Both the position numbers and the translations under genes were made by a program. Below, piece after piece: positions 17,645 through 27,358 of a DNA stretch of 64,000 nucleotides. The stretch's first letter is position 1, and every line of letters starts with the position of its first letter. The notes beneath the pieces were generated by a model. That model was not told where the DNA came from and did not search any database. It worked only from the letters and a program-made list of their open reading frames with translations. The DNA comes from Mycoplasmatota bacterium (GTDB lineage: Bacteria; Bacillota_I; Bacilli_A; Izemoplasmatales; Hujiaoplasmataceae): contig CP076020.1 in assembly GCA_018622675.1 (NCBI GenBank), positions 1,178,001-1,242,000 of the forward strand, in the 5' to 3' direction.

Positions 17645-20047
17645 CTAATCTAATGGTGATATATCCCAAATTTTATCACCATAGTCTTTAATCGATCTAT
17701 CTGAAGAAAAATGTCCGCTTTTTGCAATATTCACAATAGCCATTTTTGCCCAATTAGATGTATCTTTATACGCTTCATTAACAAGTTCACTCGCTTTAGA
17801 ATAAGCATGAAAATCCTTTAAAACATAAAAATTGTCTTTGTTAACAAGGTTCTCATAAATATCTCTAAATTCTTCTCGATCTACTGAATCAAAAAATCCA
17901 TTGACTAATTGCTTTAATAGTCCATTAATCACTTGATCAGTTTCAAATAAAGTTCTTGGATTATATTTACGATGAGCATTTAATTGATTAACCTCATCAG
18001 CATCTAAACCAAAAATAAATATAGAATCTTCACCAACAAGATCTTTAATCTCAACGTTAGCACCGTCTAGTGTACCTAAGGTGATACTACCATTCATCAT
18101 AAATTTCATATTACCAGTTCCACTTGCTTCTTTAGAAGCCGTTGATATCTGTTCAGATACATCAGCGGCAGGTATAATCATTTCAGCATAAGAAACATTG
18201 TAATTTTCAACAAAAATAACTTTTAAGTACTTGTTCGTTTCTTCATCATTGTTTACCTTGTTGGCAATCGTATTGATGAGCTTAATAATCTTTTTAGCAA
18301 AGTGATAACTACCTGCAGCTTTAGCACCAAAAATATAAGTATGAGGTTGATAATTATCTCTAAATGCTTGAGATGATTTAAGTTGATTGTATATGTGCAT
18401 AATATGTAAAGCATTCATTAATTGACGTTTATATTCATGTAATCTTTTAACTTGGATATCAAATATCGAATCAGGATCAATTTCAATACCTTGTTCATCA
18501 TATATACGCTTAGCTAATGCTTTTTTCTTTGTTTTCTTAATAGCCATAAAAGCTTTTTGAGAATCAGAATCTTGAGCATAAGATTCTAGCTGATTAAGCT
18601 CACTAGGATTTGATTTATAACTATCCCCTATACGGTCTGAAATAAACTGACTTAATTCCTTATTAGAATGCAATAACCATCTTCTATGAGTAATCCCATT
18701 CGTGATATTAACAAATTTATTTGGATATAATTGATTAAAATCCTTCATCTCAATATGCTTTAATATGTCTGTATGTAATTTAGCCACACCATTCACTGAA
18801 AAAGAACTAATAATACATAAATGAGCCATTCTAACTTCATTATGATTAATAATTCTCAAATCATTAATTAGGTCAATATCTTTGCCCTCTTCATTTAATT
18901 GTTCTACAAACCTTCTATCAATTTCTTCTATTAATTGAAATACCCTTGGCAATAATGGTTGGATAATATTCACTGACCATTTTTCTAAGGCTTCAGCCAA
19001 GATGGTATGGTTTGTATAAGCAAAAGATTGATTAACAATCTTCCATGCCTTGTCCCAAGACATTTTTTCTTCATCTAAAAGTATCCGCATCATTTCGGGT
19101 ATTAATAAGGCAGGGTGTGTATCATTAATATGGATGACATTTTTATCAGCAAAATTATCCATTGTATGATACTTTGCAATATGTTTCTTTATAATGCTTT
19201 TTAATCCAGCTGCAGATAAGAAATATTGTTGTTTCAATCTTAAGGTTTTTCCCTCATGAGTACTATCATCAGGATATAAGAAACCCGATATTTGCTCTAG
19301 TTCGGTTTCGTATTCAAAAGCAGATTTATATTCAGGATATCTTTTATCTGGTTCAGCATTCCATATTCTTAAATGATTAACAAAATCATTCTGATTACCA
19401 ATGATAGGAATATCATATGGAACAGCTCGAATATATTCTCCAGGCTTATATACCATTTCATTATCCTTATATTCTACATGGCCATAAAAGGGAATCGATT
19501 CTGATTCTTCGGTTTTTCTAACTTCCCAGACATAACCACCATTCAACCAGTTATCAGGTCTTTCTTCTTGATATCCATTCTTTATTCTTTGTTTAAATAA
19601 ACCATACCTATATCTTATACAATTGCCAGCACCAGGAATTTTCAACGAAGCCATCGAATCCAAGAAACATGCCGCAAGTCTTCCTAAACCACCGTTTCCT
19701 AATCCAGGATCAGATTCATAATCTTCCACTTCATTTAAATCAAAACCTAAAGATTTAAAACCTTCTTCAGCTACATCTCTAATGCCTAAATTAATTAAAT
19801 TATTGGTGATTAATCTTCCTAATAAAAATTCCATTGAAAAATAATGTACTTGCTTAGCCTTATTTTTATCGATAAGCTTTTTAGACTGAATCCAATCATC
19901 AGCCATTTCTTCTTTAACCAACATACCAAGAACATAATATCTTTCTCTAATTGTAGAATCTTCTATTTCCTTAAAATATGTTTTTCTAAGTCTCTCTTTA
20001 AAAACTTTTTCAAACTGTTTACTTGAACTAAATATATTTGACTTCAT
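17645..20047 (-). CDS. glgP: Glycogen/alpha-glucan phosphorylase
   Basis: 800 residues. The GT35 fold is shown by VHYFSMEFLLGRLITNNLIN, LGNGGLGRLAACFLDSMA, the KRLHEYKRQLMN helix and the pyridoxal-phosphate site EASGTGNMKFMMNG, whose Lys binds the cofactor. It releases glucose-1-phosphate from stored glucan. It follows the glgD-glgA fusion by 25 bases in the same operon, so synthesis and breakdown enzymes are made together. Confidence 0.97.
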   Translation of the reverse strand: MKSNIFSSSKQFEKVFKERLRKTYFKEIEDSTIRERYYVLGMLVKEEMADDWIQSKKLIDKNKAKQVHYFSMEFLLGRLITNNLINLGIRDVAEEGFKSLGFDLNEVEDYESDPGLGNGGLGRLAACFLDSMASLKIPGAGNCIRYRYGLFKQRIKNGYQEERPDNWLNGGYVWEVRKTEESESIPFYGHVEYKDNEMVYKPGEYIRAVPYDIPIIGNQNDFVNHLRIWNAEPDKRYPEYKSAFEYETELEQISGFLYPDDSTHEGKTLRLKQQYFLSAAGLKSIIKKHIAKYHTMDNFADKNVIHINDTHPALLIPEMMRILLDEEKMSWDKAWKIVNQSFAYTNHTILAEALEKWSVNIIQPLLPRVFQLIEEIDRRFVEQLNEEGKDIDLINDLRIINHNEVRMAHLCIISSFSVNGVAKLHTDILKHIEMKDFNQLYPNKFVNITNGITHRRWLLHSNKELSQFISDRIGDSYKSNPSELNQLESYAQDSDSQKAFMAIKKTKKKALAKRIYDEQGIEIDPDSIFDIQVKRLHEYKRQLMNALHIMHIYNQLKSSQAFRDNYQPHTYIFGAKAAGSYHFAKKIIKLINTIANKVNNDEETNKYLKVIFVENYNVSYAEMIIPAADVSEQISTASKEASGTGNMKFMMNGSITLGTLDGANVEIKDLVGEDSIFIFGLDADEVNQLNAHRKYNPRTLFETDQVINGLLKQLVNGFFDSVDREEFRDIYENLVNKDNFYVLKDFHAYSKASELVNEAYKDTSNWAKMAIVNIAKSGHFSSDRSIKDYGDKIWDISPLD

Positions 20048-20072
20048 TTTTTTGCCTCCTTAAATTAATGCT

Positions 20073-22490
20073 TTAAACCATCATTTCATATAATTCAATA
20101 TATTTATTAGCTGAATCTTTTATTGTGAAACGTGAATTCATAGCATTTATAATGATTTGGTTCCAATCTTCTTTTCTTTCATTAAAGATTGAATAAGCAT
20201 AGTTTAACTGAAATATTAAATCTCTCGAATCAAAATTATAAAATTTAAATCCATTACCACGTTTACCTGATAAATCATAATGGTTAATGGTATCATTTAA
20301 TCCACCAGTTTGTCTTACCAATGGAATTGTACCGTATTTTAAAGCAATCATTTGCCCTAGCCCACAAGGTTCTACTCTTGATGGCATTAAAAACAAATCA
20401 GCACCTGCATAAATATAATCAGGATTGGTAGCGTCATAAAACAAATTAGCACTTACTTGATTAGGAAAGTTTTTTTCTAAAGTACGAAGTTCATTTAAAT
20501 ATACTTCATCACCAGTCCCTAATATAACAAATTGAATTCGTTCATTATTTAATGCCTCTTTTAAAGCAGGAATAATAATGTCAAACCCTTTTTGTTCTAC
20601 TATTCTCGTCACCATACCTATAACAAAAGCATCCTCATTCTCTGTTAAACCAAGTCTTTTTTGTAAATCTAATTTATTAATTCGTTTTGCCTGAAATACA
20701 TTGATTAAATCATATTTTTGTGCAATTTCTAAGTTATTCTTAGGACCTACATGATCACTTACACCATTTAATATACCATAAAAATCTCTTGCCCTTCTAT
20801 TAATTGCCTCCACAAGATTTCTAGAATAATATTCATAAGCAAGCTCATCTTTATAAGTTTCTGATACAGTTGAAATTTTATCAGCTAAATGGATACCCGC
20901 TTCGAGAAAATTAAGTGAAGAAGGTCTAATAAAATTGTAATCTGTTTTGATTTCTAGTTTATCTAAAACACATCTAGTAAACTTGCCTTGATATTCGATA
21001 TTATGAATGGTTAGTAATGTTTTTATATCAATATTTCTTTCTTTTAATAACATTGGAATAAGTGCACTATGCCAATCATGAATGTGAATAATATTTGGAT
21101 AAACTTCTAAATTTTTAAGAAAGGCTATTACAGCTAAAGAAAAGAATCCAAATCGATCATCATCATCTTTATGGCCATATATCTTATCTCTTTCAAAAAA
21201 TTGATAAGTTTCAACAAAATAATATACTGTATTATGATTGGTTAAACTATACAAAGAAGCTTTATAATCTTCTTTACCAAAAGTAATGGTTTGGTCAGCT
21301 TCATGTTTCAGCATCAATTGATACTTTTCTGCTATTTTTGGATAAAGTGGCATTATAACAAGAGACTTTTTTCCCAACTTGGAATAAGCTTCGGCATTGG
21401 CACCAACAACATCAGCTAAGCCCCCAGTTTTAACAAAAGGTTCAACTTCAGCCGATACTTGTAAAATTGTTAAACTTTTTTCAGATGTAACTATTTGTTT
21501 TTTTTCAGAAACAAATAGTTGGTCAATGGTACCATGAACTTTAGCGCCCCTAACAACTTTTGTTTCCTTGTCTAAAAGAGAATACTCTACCAATGCATCT
21601 TCTTCAATTAAGGAATGATTCATTAAAATCGAATGATAAACTTTAGCATTTTTTTTGACATGGGCTTTTCTACCAATGATAGAGTTGACAACTTCGCCTT
21701 CTATAACAGCACCAGATGCAATAATTGAATTTTTAACAATGGCATCTTTACCATAACGTGTTGGTGCAGACATAGTCTCCTTTGAATAAATGGGTCTATC
21801 TAAATTAAAAATGTCATCTCTAATATCTTGTATCAACAGTTGCATGTTAGCATGAAATAAATCTTTTGATGATTCTATTAAAAAACTAGGATTATTTAAA
21901 CGTATGCTTGTTTTTTTTATACTTGATGAAAAATCAAAAACATCTGTTAGATTACGAAATTGTATTTGATCATATTTAGATACATAGTCTAATAATAAAT
22001 CTTTCTTGATGATATATATCTTCAATCGCCTATAGTCATCCGCTGTAAAAGTCGCTAAATCAACATCAGCTTTAAGGTATTTTTCTAAAAGATCATTATA
22101 ATCAATATTAATAATAATATTGGCTGGAGTGATAAGTGCATACTCTTGTACTGACCGTTTAAAATATTCTAAATGCTCATACATTCTTTGAAAACTAATT
22201 TCATGGTCGATAGTATTGCCAACAACTTTTGGCGGCAATAAAAAGATACCATCTCTTCTTCTATTCAAATCCCAACGACTACCCGAACCTATTTGGTCAG
22301 ACAGTGAACGATAATTACCATAAGGAAAAATGGCAACATTATATACCTTTGAGTTTTTACAATTTGATAAAGTAAAATCGATTAACCTATATTTCGCTGC
22401 AAAGGGCATAGCACCAGGTACTCTATGTCTTGTTAAATGTGAAAAACTACCTTGATTAATCGCATCAACAACTACAAACAAATTATTCAC
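20073..22490 (-). CDS. glgD-glgA: GlgD-GlgA fusion: ADP-glucose pyrophosphorylase subunit plus glycogen synthase
   Basis: One uninterrupted 805-residue frame. Residues about 1-325 match GlgD: NLFVVVDAINQG, PGAMPFAAKYRLIDFTLSN, NIIINIDYND and C-terminal hexapeptide repeats (IVKNSIIASGAVIEGEVVNS). Residues about 340-805 are a complete GT5 glycogen synthase: ILQVSAEVEPFVKTGGLADV at its start, IHDWHSALIPMLLK, and PSRVEPCGLGQM near the end. The linker is about 12 residues. The start is the GTG at 22490, after GGTGAG and overlapping the glgC stop by 8 bases; open frame further upstream is inside glgC. Within the GlgA half there is no ATG, GTG or TTG near the expected start. I know GlgD and GlgA as separate proteins, so this fusion is unusual. 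Confidence 0.92.
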   Translation of the reverse strand: MNNLFVVVDAINQGSFSHLTRHRVPGAMPFAAKYRLIDFTLSNCKNSKVYNVAIFPYGNYRSLSDQIGSGSRWDLNRRRDGIFLLPPKVVGNTIDHEISFQRMYEHLEYFKRSVQEYALITPANIIINIDYNDLLEKYLKADVDLATFTADDYRRLKIYIIKKDLLLDYVSKYDQIQFRNLTDVFDFSSSIKKTSIRLNNPSFLIESSKDLFHANMQLLIQDIRDDIFNLDRPIYSKETMSAPTRYGKDAIVKNSIIASGAVIEGEVVNSIIGRKAHVKKNAKVYHSILMNHSLIEEDALVEYSLLDKETKVVRGAKVHGTIDQLFVSEKKQIVTSEKSLTILQVSAEVEPFVKTGGLADVVGANAEAYSKLGKKSLVIMPLYPKIAEKYQLMLKHEADQTITFGKEDYKASLYSLTNHNTVYYFVETYQFFERDKIYGHKDDDDRFGFFSLAVIAFLKNLEVYPNIIHIHDWHSALIPMLLKERNIDIKTLLTIHNIEYQGKFTRCVLDKLEIKTDYNFIRPSSLNFLEAGIHLADKISTVSETYKDELAYEYYSRNLVEAINRRARDFYGILNGVSDHVGPKNNLEIAQKYDLINVFQAKRINKLDLQKRLGLTENEDAFVIGMVTRIVEQKGFDIIIPALKEALNNERIQFVILGTGDEVYLNELRTLEKNFPNQVSANLFYDATNPDYIYAGADLFLMPSRVEPCGLGQMIALKYGTIPLVRQTGGLNDTINHYDLSGKRGNGFKFYNFDSRDLIFQLNYAYSIFNERKEDWNQIIINAMNSRFTIKDSANKYIELYEMMV
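21489..21520 (-). repeat. Perfect 12-bp inverted repeat with A8 run at the GlgD/GlgA junction
   Basis: AACTATTTGTTT (21489-21500) and AAACAAATAGTT (21509-21520) flank an 8-base loop. In the message an eight-A run (21505-21498, codons GAA AAA AAA) sits in this hairpin, in the linker between the two enzyme domains. It could be a former intergenic hairpin or a slippage site. Confidence 0.7.
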
Positions 22491-23610
22491 GGATCTCACC
22501 CACTTCATATAAGTTATCCTTTGTAATAAGTATGCATTTTTCATTTTTAGAATAGTAATTTTTTGGAATTTCAACACCCTCATTAATAATGGCTTTTTCC
22601 ACATAAGCATATTCTCCTATCTTAACATTAGAGAAAACGACACATGCTTTTATATGGGCTTTTTCAGATATCTCTACCTTATATGCAACTGATGAGTGTT
22701 CGACATGCCCATTAATTCTACAGCCATCTGCAACAATAGAATCCTGAACAAGACCTGAATATAGTACAATATGAGGCAATAAATTTAGAGACCTTGAAAA
22801 TATCGGTAAGTTTTTTGACGAATTCAGTCCTAAAAAACGAGAATCATTAAGCATGTCCATGTGTGCCTCATAAAGAGATTCAATGGTTCCTACATCTCGC
22901 CAATAACCTTCAAACTCATATGAAAGTATTTTTTTATTTTGCCTAATAGCTTCAGGTATAATATCACTACCAAAATCTAATAATTCAGTATCACTAAAAA
23001 GAAGTTCTTTTAAAACATCTTTTTTAAATATATATATACCCATAGATACTAAATCCGTTAAAGGATGACTAGGTTTTTCTAAAAATTTTGTTATATAATG
23101 ATCTTTATTAATCTCAACAACACCAAAACGACTAACATCATCTTGTTCTACTCTGGTAGTCGCAATCGTAATATCGCTATCTTCTTCTTCCATAGCTTTA
23201 ATCATAGCATTGTAATTCATTTTGTAAATATGGTCTCCTGGTAAAATAAGCACATAATCACTTTGATAATTTTCAATAAAATCAAAGAACTGTTTAACAG
23301 CATGTCCTGTGCCTTTTTGCCATTCTATATCTTCTTTTTTTAAATATGGTGTTAAGAATTGAATACCCCCATCAGTGTAATCTAAATCCCAAGAGGCACC
23401 ATTACCAATATAATTCATTAACTCCATGGGCTCATATTGAGTGACAATACCACAAACATCAATATTAGAATGACTTAAGTTACTTAGTGTAAAATCAATC
23501 AGTCTATATTTCCCACCAAAAGAAATGGCTGGTTTTGCTTTGTACTTAGTCATATCACCAAGACGCGTACCTTTCCCACCAACTAAAATCATTGAGATGA
23601 TTTTCTTCAT
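22483..23610 (-). CDS. glgC: Glucose-1-phosphate adenylyltransferase GlgC
   Basis: 375 residues. Nucleotide-binding MILVGGKGTRLGDMTKYKAK, substrate residues in FGGKYRLIDFTLSN, FLEKPSHP, and a C-terminal left-handed beta-helix (VQDSIVADGCRINGHVEHSS). It makes ADP-glucose, the glucosyl donor for GlgA, and in Bacillus-type systems works with GlgD. Start ATG at 23610, 9 bases after glgB. Confidence 0.96.
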   Translation of the reverse strand: MKKIISMILVGGKGTRLGDMTKYKAKPAISFGGKYRLIDFTLSNLSHSNIDVCGIVTQYEPMELMNYIGNGASWDLDYTDGGIQFLTPYLKKEDIEWQKGTGHAVKQFFDFIENYQSDYVLILPGDHIYKMNYNAMIKAMEEEDSDITIATTRVEQDDVSRFGVVEINKDHYITKFLEKPSHPLTDLVSMGIYIFKKDVLKELLFSDTELLDFGSDIIPEAIRQNKKILSYEFEGYWRDVGTIESLYEAHMDMLNDSRFLGLNSSKNLPIFSRSLNLLPHIVLYSGLVQDSIVADGCRINGHVEHSSVAYKVEISEKAHIKACVVFSNVKIGEYAYVEKAIINEGVEIPKNYYSKNEKCILITKDNLYEVGEIRE

Positions 23611-23619
23611 AAAACCACC

Positions 23620-25476
23620 TTACTTTCTTAATTTAAAAATTTGAATGGCTAGTGGAGCAATAACAAGTTGAATTGAATAATGATAGCCATGAATGGATTC
23701 ATCTTGTGTAGATGGATCTATTCCATTATAAGTGTTTGAACCCTCATATTTCAATATATCTGAATTAAAAATTTCTTCGTATTGTCCTTTTTTAGGTACG
23801 CCTATACGGTAGTTGTGATAAACAACAGGTGTCATGTTTAGTACCACCAAACAAAAATCACCTTTTGAATCATACCTTAAAAAGGAGAAAATACTTTGTT
23901 CATCATTATTACTATCAACCCATTTAAAACCTTCATGAGCATAATCTAATTCATAAAAACATGGATTGTTTCTATAAAGATTTGATAAATCTATATAATA
24001 TTGATTGGCTTTTTGATGCATTGGAAACTCATATAAATTCCAATCTAGTTGCGAAGTATCTTTCCACTCATGCATGTGTCCAAATTCTCCACCCATGAAG
24101 ATTAATTTTTTTCCTGGATGCGTCATCTGTAATCCTAATAATAGGCGATAATTTGAAAACTTTTGCCAATAATCTCCAGACATTTTTTCAACCAATGACT
24201 TTTTACCATGAACTACTTCATCATGAGATAAAGCTAAGACAAAGTTTTCTGAATGGTGATAGGCCATAGCGAAGTTAATTAAATTATGATGAAATTTACG
24301 ATGAATTGGATCCTTAGAAAAATATTTTAAAGTGTCATTCATCCAACCCATGTTCCACTTAAAATCAAAACCAACACCACCATCAGTAATCGGCTTAGTT
24401 AAATTTGGAAAAGTTGATGAATCTTCAGCAAATAATAATACAGAAGAATCATAATCTTTAACCGTATAAGACAAAGATTTTAAGAAATCCAAAGCTCCAA
24501 GATTCACACCTTTATTCTCATCGCCTAAATAATACAAAATATTTGATACCGCATCAATTCTAAAACCATCAATATGAAAATAATCTATCCAAAATCTTGC
24601 GTTTGATAACAAATAACTACGAGCCACACCTTTACCTAAATCTAAGTTCACTGTGCCCCATACTAAATTTTCTCTTATTGCTTCATCACTATATTCATAT
24701 AGGTATGAACCATCATACTTATATAATCCATGAGCATCTTTACTAATGTGCGAAGGCACCCAATCGAGAATAATTCCGATATTTTCTTGATGCAATTTAT
24801 CAATTAAATAAAACAAGTCTTTGGGTACACCAAACCTAGAAGTTGCTGAAAAATAACCAGTTCCTTGATATCCCCAAGATTCGTCTAAGGGATGTTCAAT
24901 AAGAGGCAACATTTCAACATGGGTAAAACCATTTTTCTTTAAATAAGGAATTAATAAATCAACATGTTCATTGTATTTATTAAAACTACCATCAGGTTTT
25001 TTCATCCAAGACCCTAAATGCATTTCATATATACTCATGGGTTCTTTAAAAAAATCTCTTTTCTTCCTATTGCTCATATAGGTTTGATCTCCCCATGAGT
25101 ATCCTTCTAAGTCATATACTTTTGAAGAAGTTTCAGGTCTAAAGTCTGAATAAAACGCATAAGGATCTGCTTTAAAAATAGTTTCATCATCGTAAGTAAC
25201 AAAACAATATTTATATCTTTCCCACTCACTTATTCCCTCTATAAAAATAGAGTAAACTCCTGAATTATCAATCTTATCCATTGTATGTCTTCTTGAATCC
25301 CATTGATTAAAGTCACCTACTACAGAAGCAATCCGGGCATTAGGAGCATAAGTCGTAAACCGAACACCTATGATATCCTGTGATTTGTTCTTTACAATAT
25401 GAGCACCAAAATGCTTATACGCTTCTAATAGTTGACCGTTATCTAAGAGATACATGGTAAATCCATCAATATTCAT
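23620..25476 (-). CDS. glgB: 1,4-alpha-glucan branching enzyme
   Basis: 618 residues. An N-terminal CBM48 domain (GVRFTTYAPNARIASVVGDFNQW) is followed by a GH13 barrel: WVPSHISKDAHGL, nucleophile in DGFRIDAVSN, acid in LLFAEDSS, and ALSHDEVVHGK, with MGGEFGHMHEWKD after it. It introduces alpha-1,6 branches into glycogen. Its start overlaps the end of recX by 11 bases. Confidence 0.96.
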   Translation of the reverse strand: MNIDGFTMYLLDNGQLLEAYKHFGAHIVKNKSQDIIGVRFTTYAPNARIASVVGDFNQWDSRRHTMDKIDNSGVYSIFIEGISEWERYKYCFVTYDDETIFKADPYAFYSDFRPETSSKVYDLEGYSWGDQTYMSNRKKRDFFKEPMSIYEMHLGSWMKKPDGSFNKYNEHVDLLIPYLKKNGFTHVEMLPLIEHPLDESWGYQGTGYFSATSRFGVPKDLFYLIDKLHQENIGIILDWVPSHISKDAHGLYKYDGSYLYEYSDEAIRENLVWGTVNLDLGKGVARSYLLSNARFWIDYFHIDGFRIDAVSNILYYLGDENKGVNLGALDFLKSLSYTVKDYDSSVLLFAEDSSTFPNLTKPITDGGVGFDFKWNMGWMNDTLKYFSKDPIHRKFHHNLINFAMAYHHSENFVLALSHDEVVHGKKSLVEKMSGDYWQKFSNYRLLLGLQMTHPGKKLIFMGGEFGHMHEWKDTSQLDWNLYEFPMHQKANQYYIDLSNLYRNNPCFYELDYAHEGFKWVDSNNDEQSIFSFLRYDSKGDFCLVVLNMTPVVYHNYRIGVPKKGQYEEIFNSDILKYEGSNTYNGIDPSTQDESIHGYHYSIQLVIAPLAIQIFKLRK

Positions 25477-26263
25477 TATTCACTCCTTCTAACAATTTCA
25501 ATATTTTTTGATAAGTGTAGCCCTGTTGCATCAGTTTAGGGATTATATAATTCTTAAAAGGTTGTGATTTAGCAGAACGTTTATACTTAAGTAAGTACCT
25601 TTCATAAGCCTTATGAAGCGCTTCATCTTCATCAATTGATGAAGAAATATACGCTTTCATTTTCGATAATTCATTTTTTACATCAGTGTAATCATAGCCT
25701 TTGTTAGTGATAAATGTTTTCAATGATATCATCACTTTTTGCATAGACTTATTTTTCATTGATTTTAATTTTTTAATGGCTAATTTTTTTATATTTTCTT
25801 CAACCAATTCTTGGTTGTAATGTCCAAGATACTTGTTAATTATTTTTTCAGATATACCTTTTTTTATCAAATCAAACTTAATTTTACTTGGACCAACTAA
25901 TCTAAATTCAGAATACTCTTCTATATAATTCTTAGCAAAAACTTCGTCATTCAATATATTTGTTTTCTTTAAATGATTAATATATTTAAATTTTGCATTT
26001 TGAGGGACATCAAATTTATCTAAATATAAACTCGCTTCTTTTTCAGTGCGTGGTTTGTAGGTTGTGTAGTAAAGTAGTTTCTGTCTATATTTATCTTGAC
26101 GAACACTTTCTTTAAAAGCATTAAAACTTTCTTCCTCAAGAATTTTACCTTTGACTAAACGATACTCTAATATGATTTCCTCTGAAACTGTAAAAGATTC
26201 ATCTACTTCTTCAAATTCGACAATATATTTCTTCTTTTTTAAACCTAGACTTTTAACTTTCAT
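25466..26263 (-). CDS. recX: Regulatory protein RecX
   Basis: 265 residues, the long Firmicute-type RecX. Repeated three-helix modules are seen, e.g. KPRTEKEASLYLDKFDVP, ILNDEVFAKNYIEEYSEF and GPSKIKFDLIKKGISEKII, and a final IPKLMQQGYTYQKILKLLE. It binds RecA filaments and modulates recombination; recA is not in the window. It overlaps both prfB (11 bases) and glgB (11 bases), an odd link between DNA repair and glycogen genes that probably reflects gene packing. Confidence 0.88.
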   Translation of the reverse strand: MKVKSLGLKKKKYIVEFEEVDESFTVSEEIILEYRLVKGKILEEESFNAFKESVRQDKYRQKLLYYTTYKPRTEKEASLYLDKFDVPQNAKFKYINHLKKTNILNDEVFAKNYIEEYSEFRLVGPSKIKFDLIKKGISEKIINKYLGHYNQELVEENIKKLAIKKLKSMKNKSMQKVMISLKTFITNKGYDYTDVKNELSKMKAYISSSIDEDEALHKAYERYLLKYKRSAKSQPFKNYIIPKLMQQGYTYQKILKLLEGVNNEY

Positions 26264-27356
26264 TTTTTATCATGGTTAAATAAGCAAAAATAAAATCTTC
26301 TAAATCCCCATCCAATACTTTGTCACCATTACCTGTTTCATAATTGGTCCGGTGATCTTTAACCATTGTATAAGGATGAAATACATAAGAACGAATTTGA
26401 GATCCAAAGGCATTTAACTTCCCATCATGAAATTTTGCAATTTCTTCATGTTTTTTTTCTAATTCTAGATTATATAATTTTCCTTTTAAAACCTTCATTG
26501 CTGTTTCTCTATTTTGAATTTGAGACCTTTCATTTTGACAGGTAACAACAATATTAGTAGGTAAATGGGTAATTCTAATAGCAGAGTCAGTTGTATTAAC
26601 ACCTTGTCCACCTTTACCACTAGATCGATAAGTATCAATCCTAATATCATCATCATCAATTTCAATTTCAATAGAATCATCTATCTCTGGATAGACTTTA
26701 ACAGAAGCAAAAGATGTATGTCTTCTACCTGATGAATCAAAAGGAGAAATTCTCACCAATCGATGCACGCCTGACTCAGCTTTCAAATAACCAAAAGCAT
26801 ATTTTCCACTCACAAGAATAGTAGCTGATTTGATACCAGCTTCATCACCATCAAGATAATCAATGATCTTAAACTGATAGTTTTGCTTATCACAGTATCT
26901 TTTATACATTCTAAAAAGCATTTCAGCCCAGTCTTGTGATTCGGTTCCGCCAGCACCAGGATGAAATTCAATGATTGCATTAAATTTATCATATGGTTCA
27001 TTAAGTAAGAGTTTTAAAGTATAAGTTTGATTTAGTCTTTCAAACTCGTTAATCAATACTTGAATCTCATCTAAATCTACTTTTTCAGATTCATTTAACA
27101 TTTCAATACTCAGTTCAATGGTTTCATAAATATCCATAAGCCTTTGATAATCATGAACTAAATCCTTTAATTCATTGATTTGAGAAATGACTTTTTGAGC
27201 TTTGTCGTTATCTAACCAAAAATCTGGAGAAATCGTTAATTTTTCCAGATCTTTTACTTGATTTTTAGTTTTTTCTATATCAATACTTTGATTGATTTTA
27301 GCCATTGCTTCATCAAATTGATTAGCAATTTTTTTTAACTCATCTAATTGCAACAT
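26253..27356 (-). CDS. prfB: Peptide chain release factor 2
   Basis: 367 residues from the ATG at 27356, 2 bases after the secA stop. The UGA-specific SPF motif (VRISPFDSSGRR), the peptidyl-hydrolysis GGQ (SSGKGGQGVNTTDS) and the following RITHLP are present. Presence of RF2 supports UGA as stop codon. The N-terminal region where most prfB genes carry a programmed +1 frameshift (here NQSIDIEK) reads through in one frame without TGA, so that autoregulation is absent. Open frame upstream of 27356 lies inside secA. Confidence 0.97.
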   Translation of the reverse strand: MLQLDELKKIANQFDEAMAKINQSIDIEKTKNQVKDLEKLTISPDFWLDNDKAQKVISQINELKDLVHDYQRLMDIYETIELSIEMLNESEKVDLDEIQVLINEFERLNQTYTLKLLLNEPYDKFNAIIEFHPGAGGTESQDWAEMLFRMYKRYCDKQNYQFKIIDYLDGDEAGIKSATILVSGKYAFGYLKAESGVHRLVRISPFDSSGRRHTSFASVKVYPEIDDSIEIEIDDDDIRIDTYRSSGKGGQGVNTTDSAIRITHLPTNIVVTCQNERSQIQNRETAMKVLKGKLYNLELEKKHEEIAKFHDGKLNAFGSQIRSYVFHPYTMVKDHRTNYETGNGDKVLDGDLEDFIFAYLTMIKNES

Positions 27357-27358
27357 GA

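Noticed and set aside
21440..21480. Separate start for glgA inside the fusion
   Set aside because: No ATG, GTG or TTG with a ribosome site is present near the GlgA beginning.
22491..22610. N-terminal extension of the GlgD-GlgA frame
   Set aside because: It lies within glgC in another frame and does not resemble GlgD, which begins naturally at the GTG at 22490.
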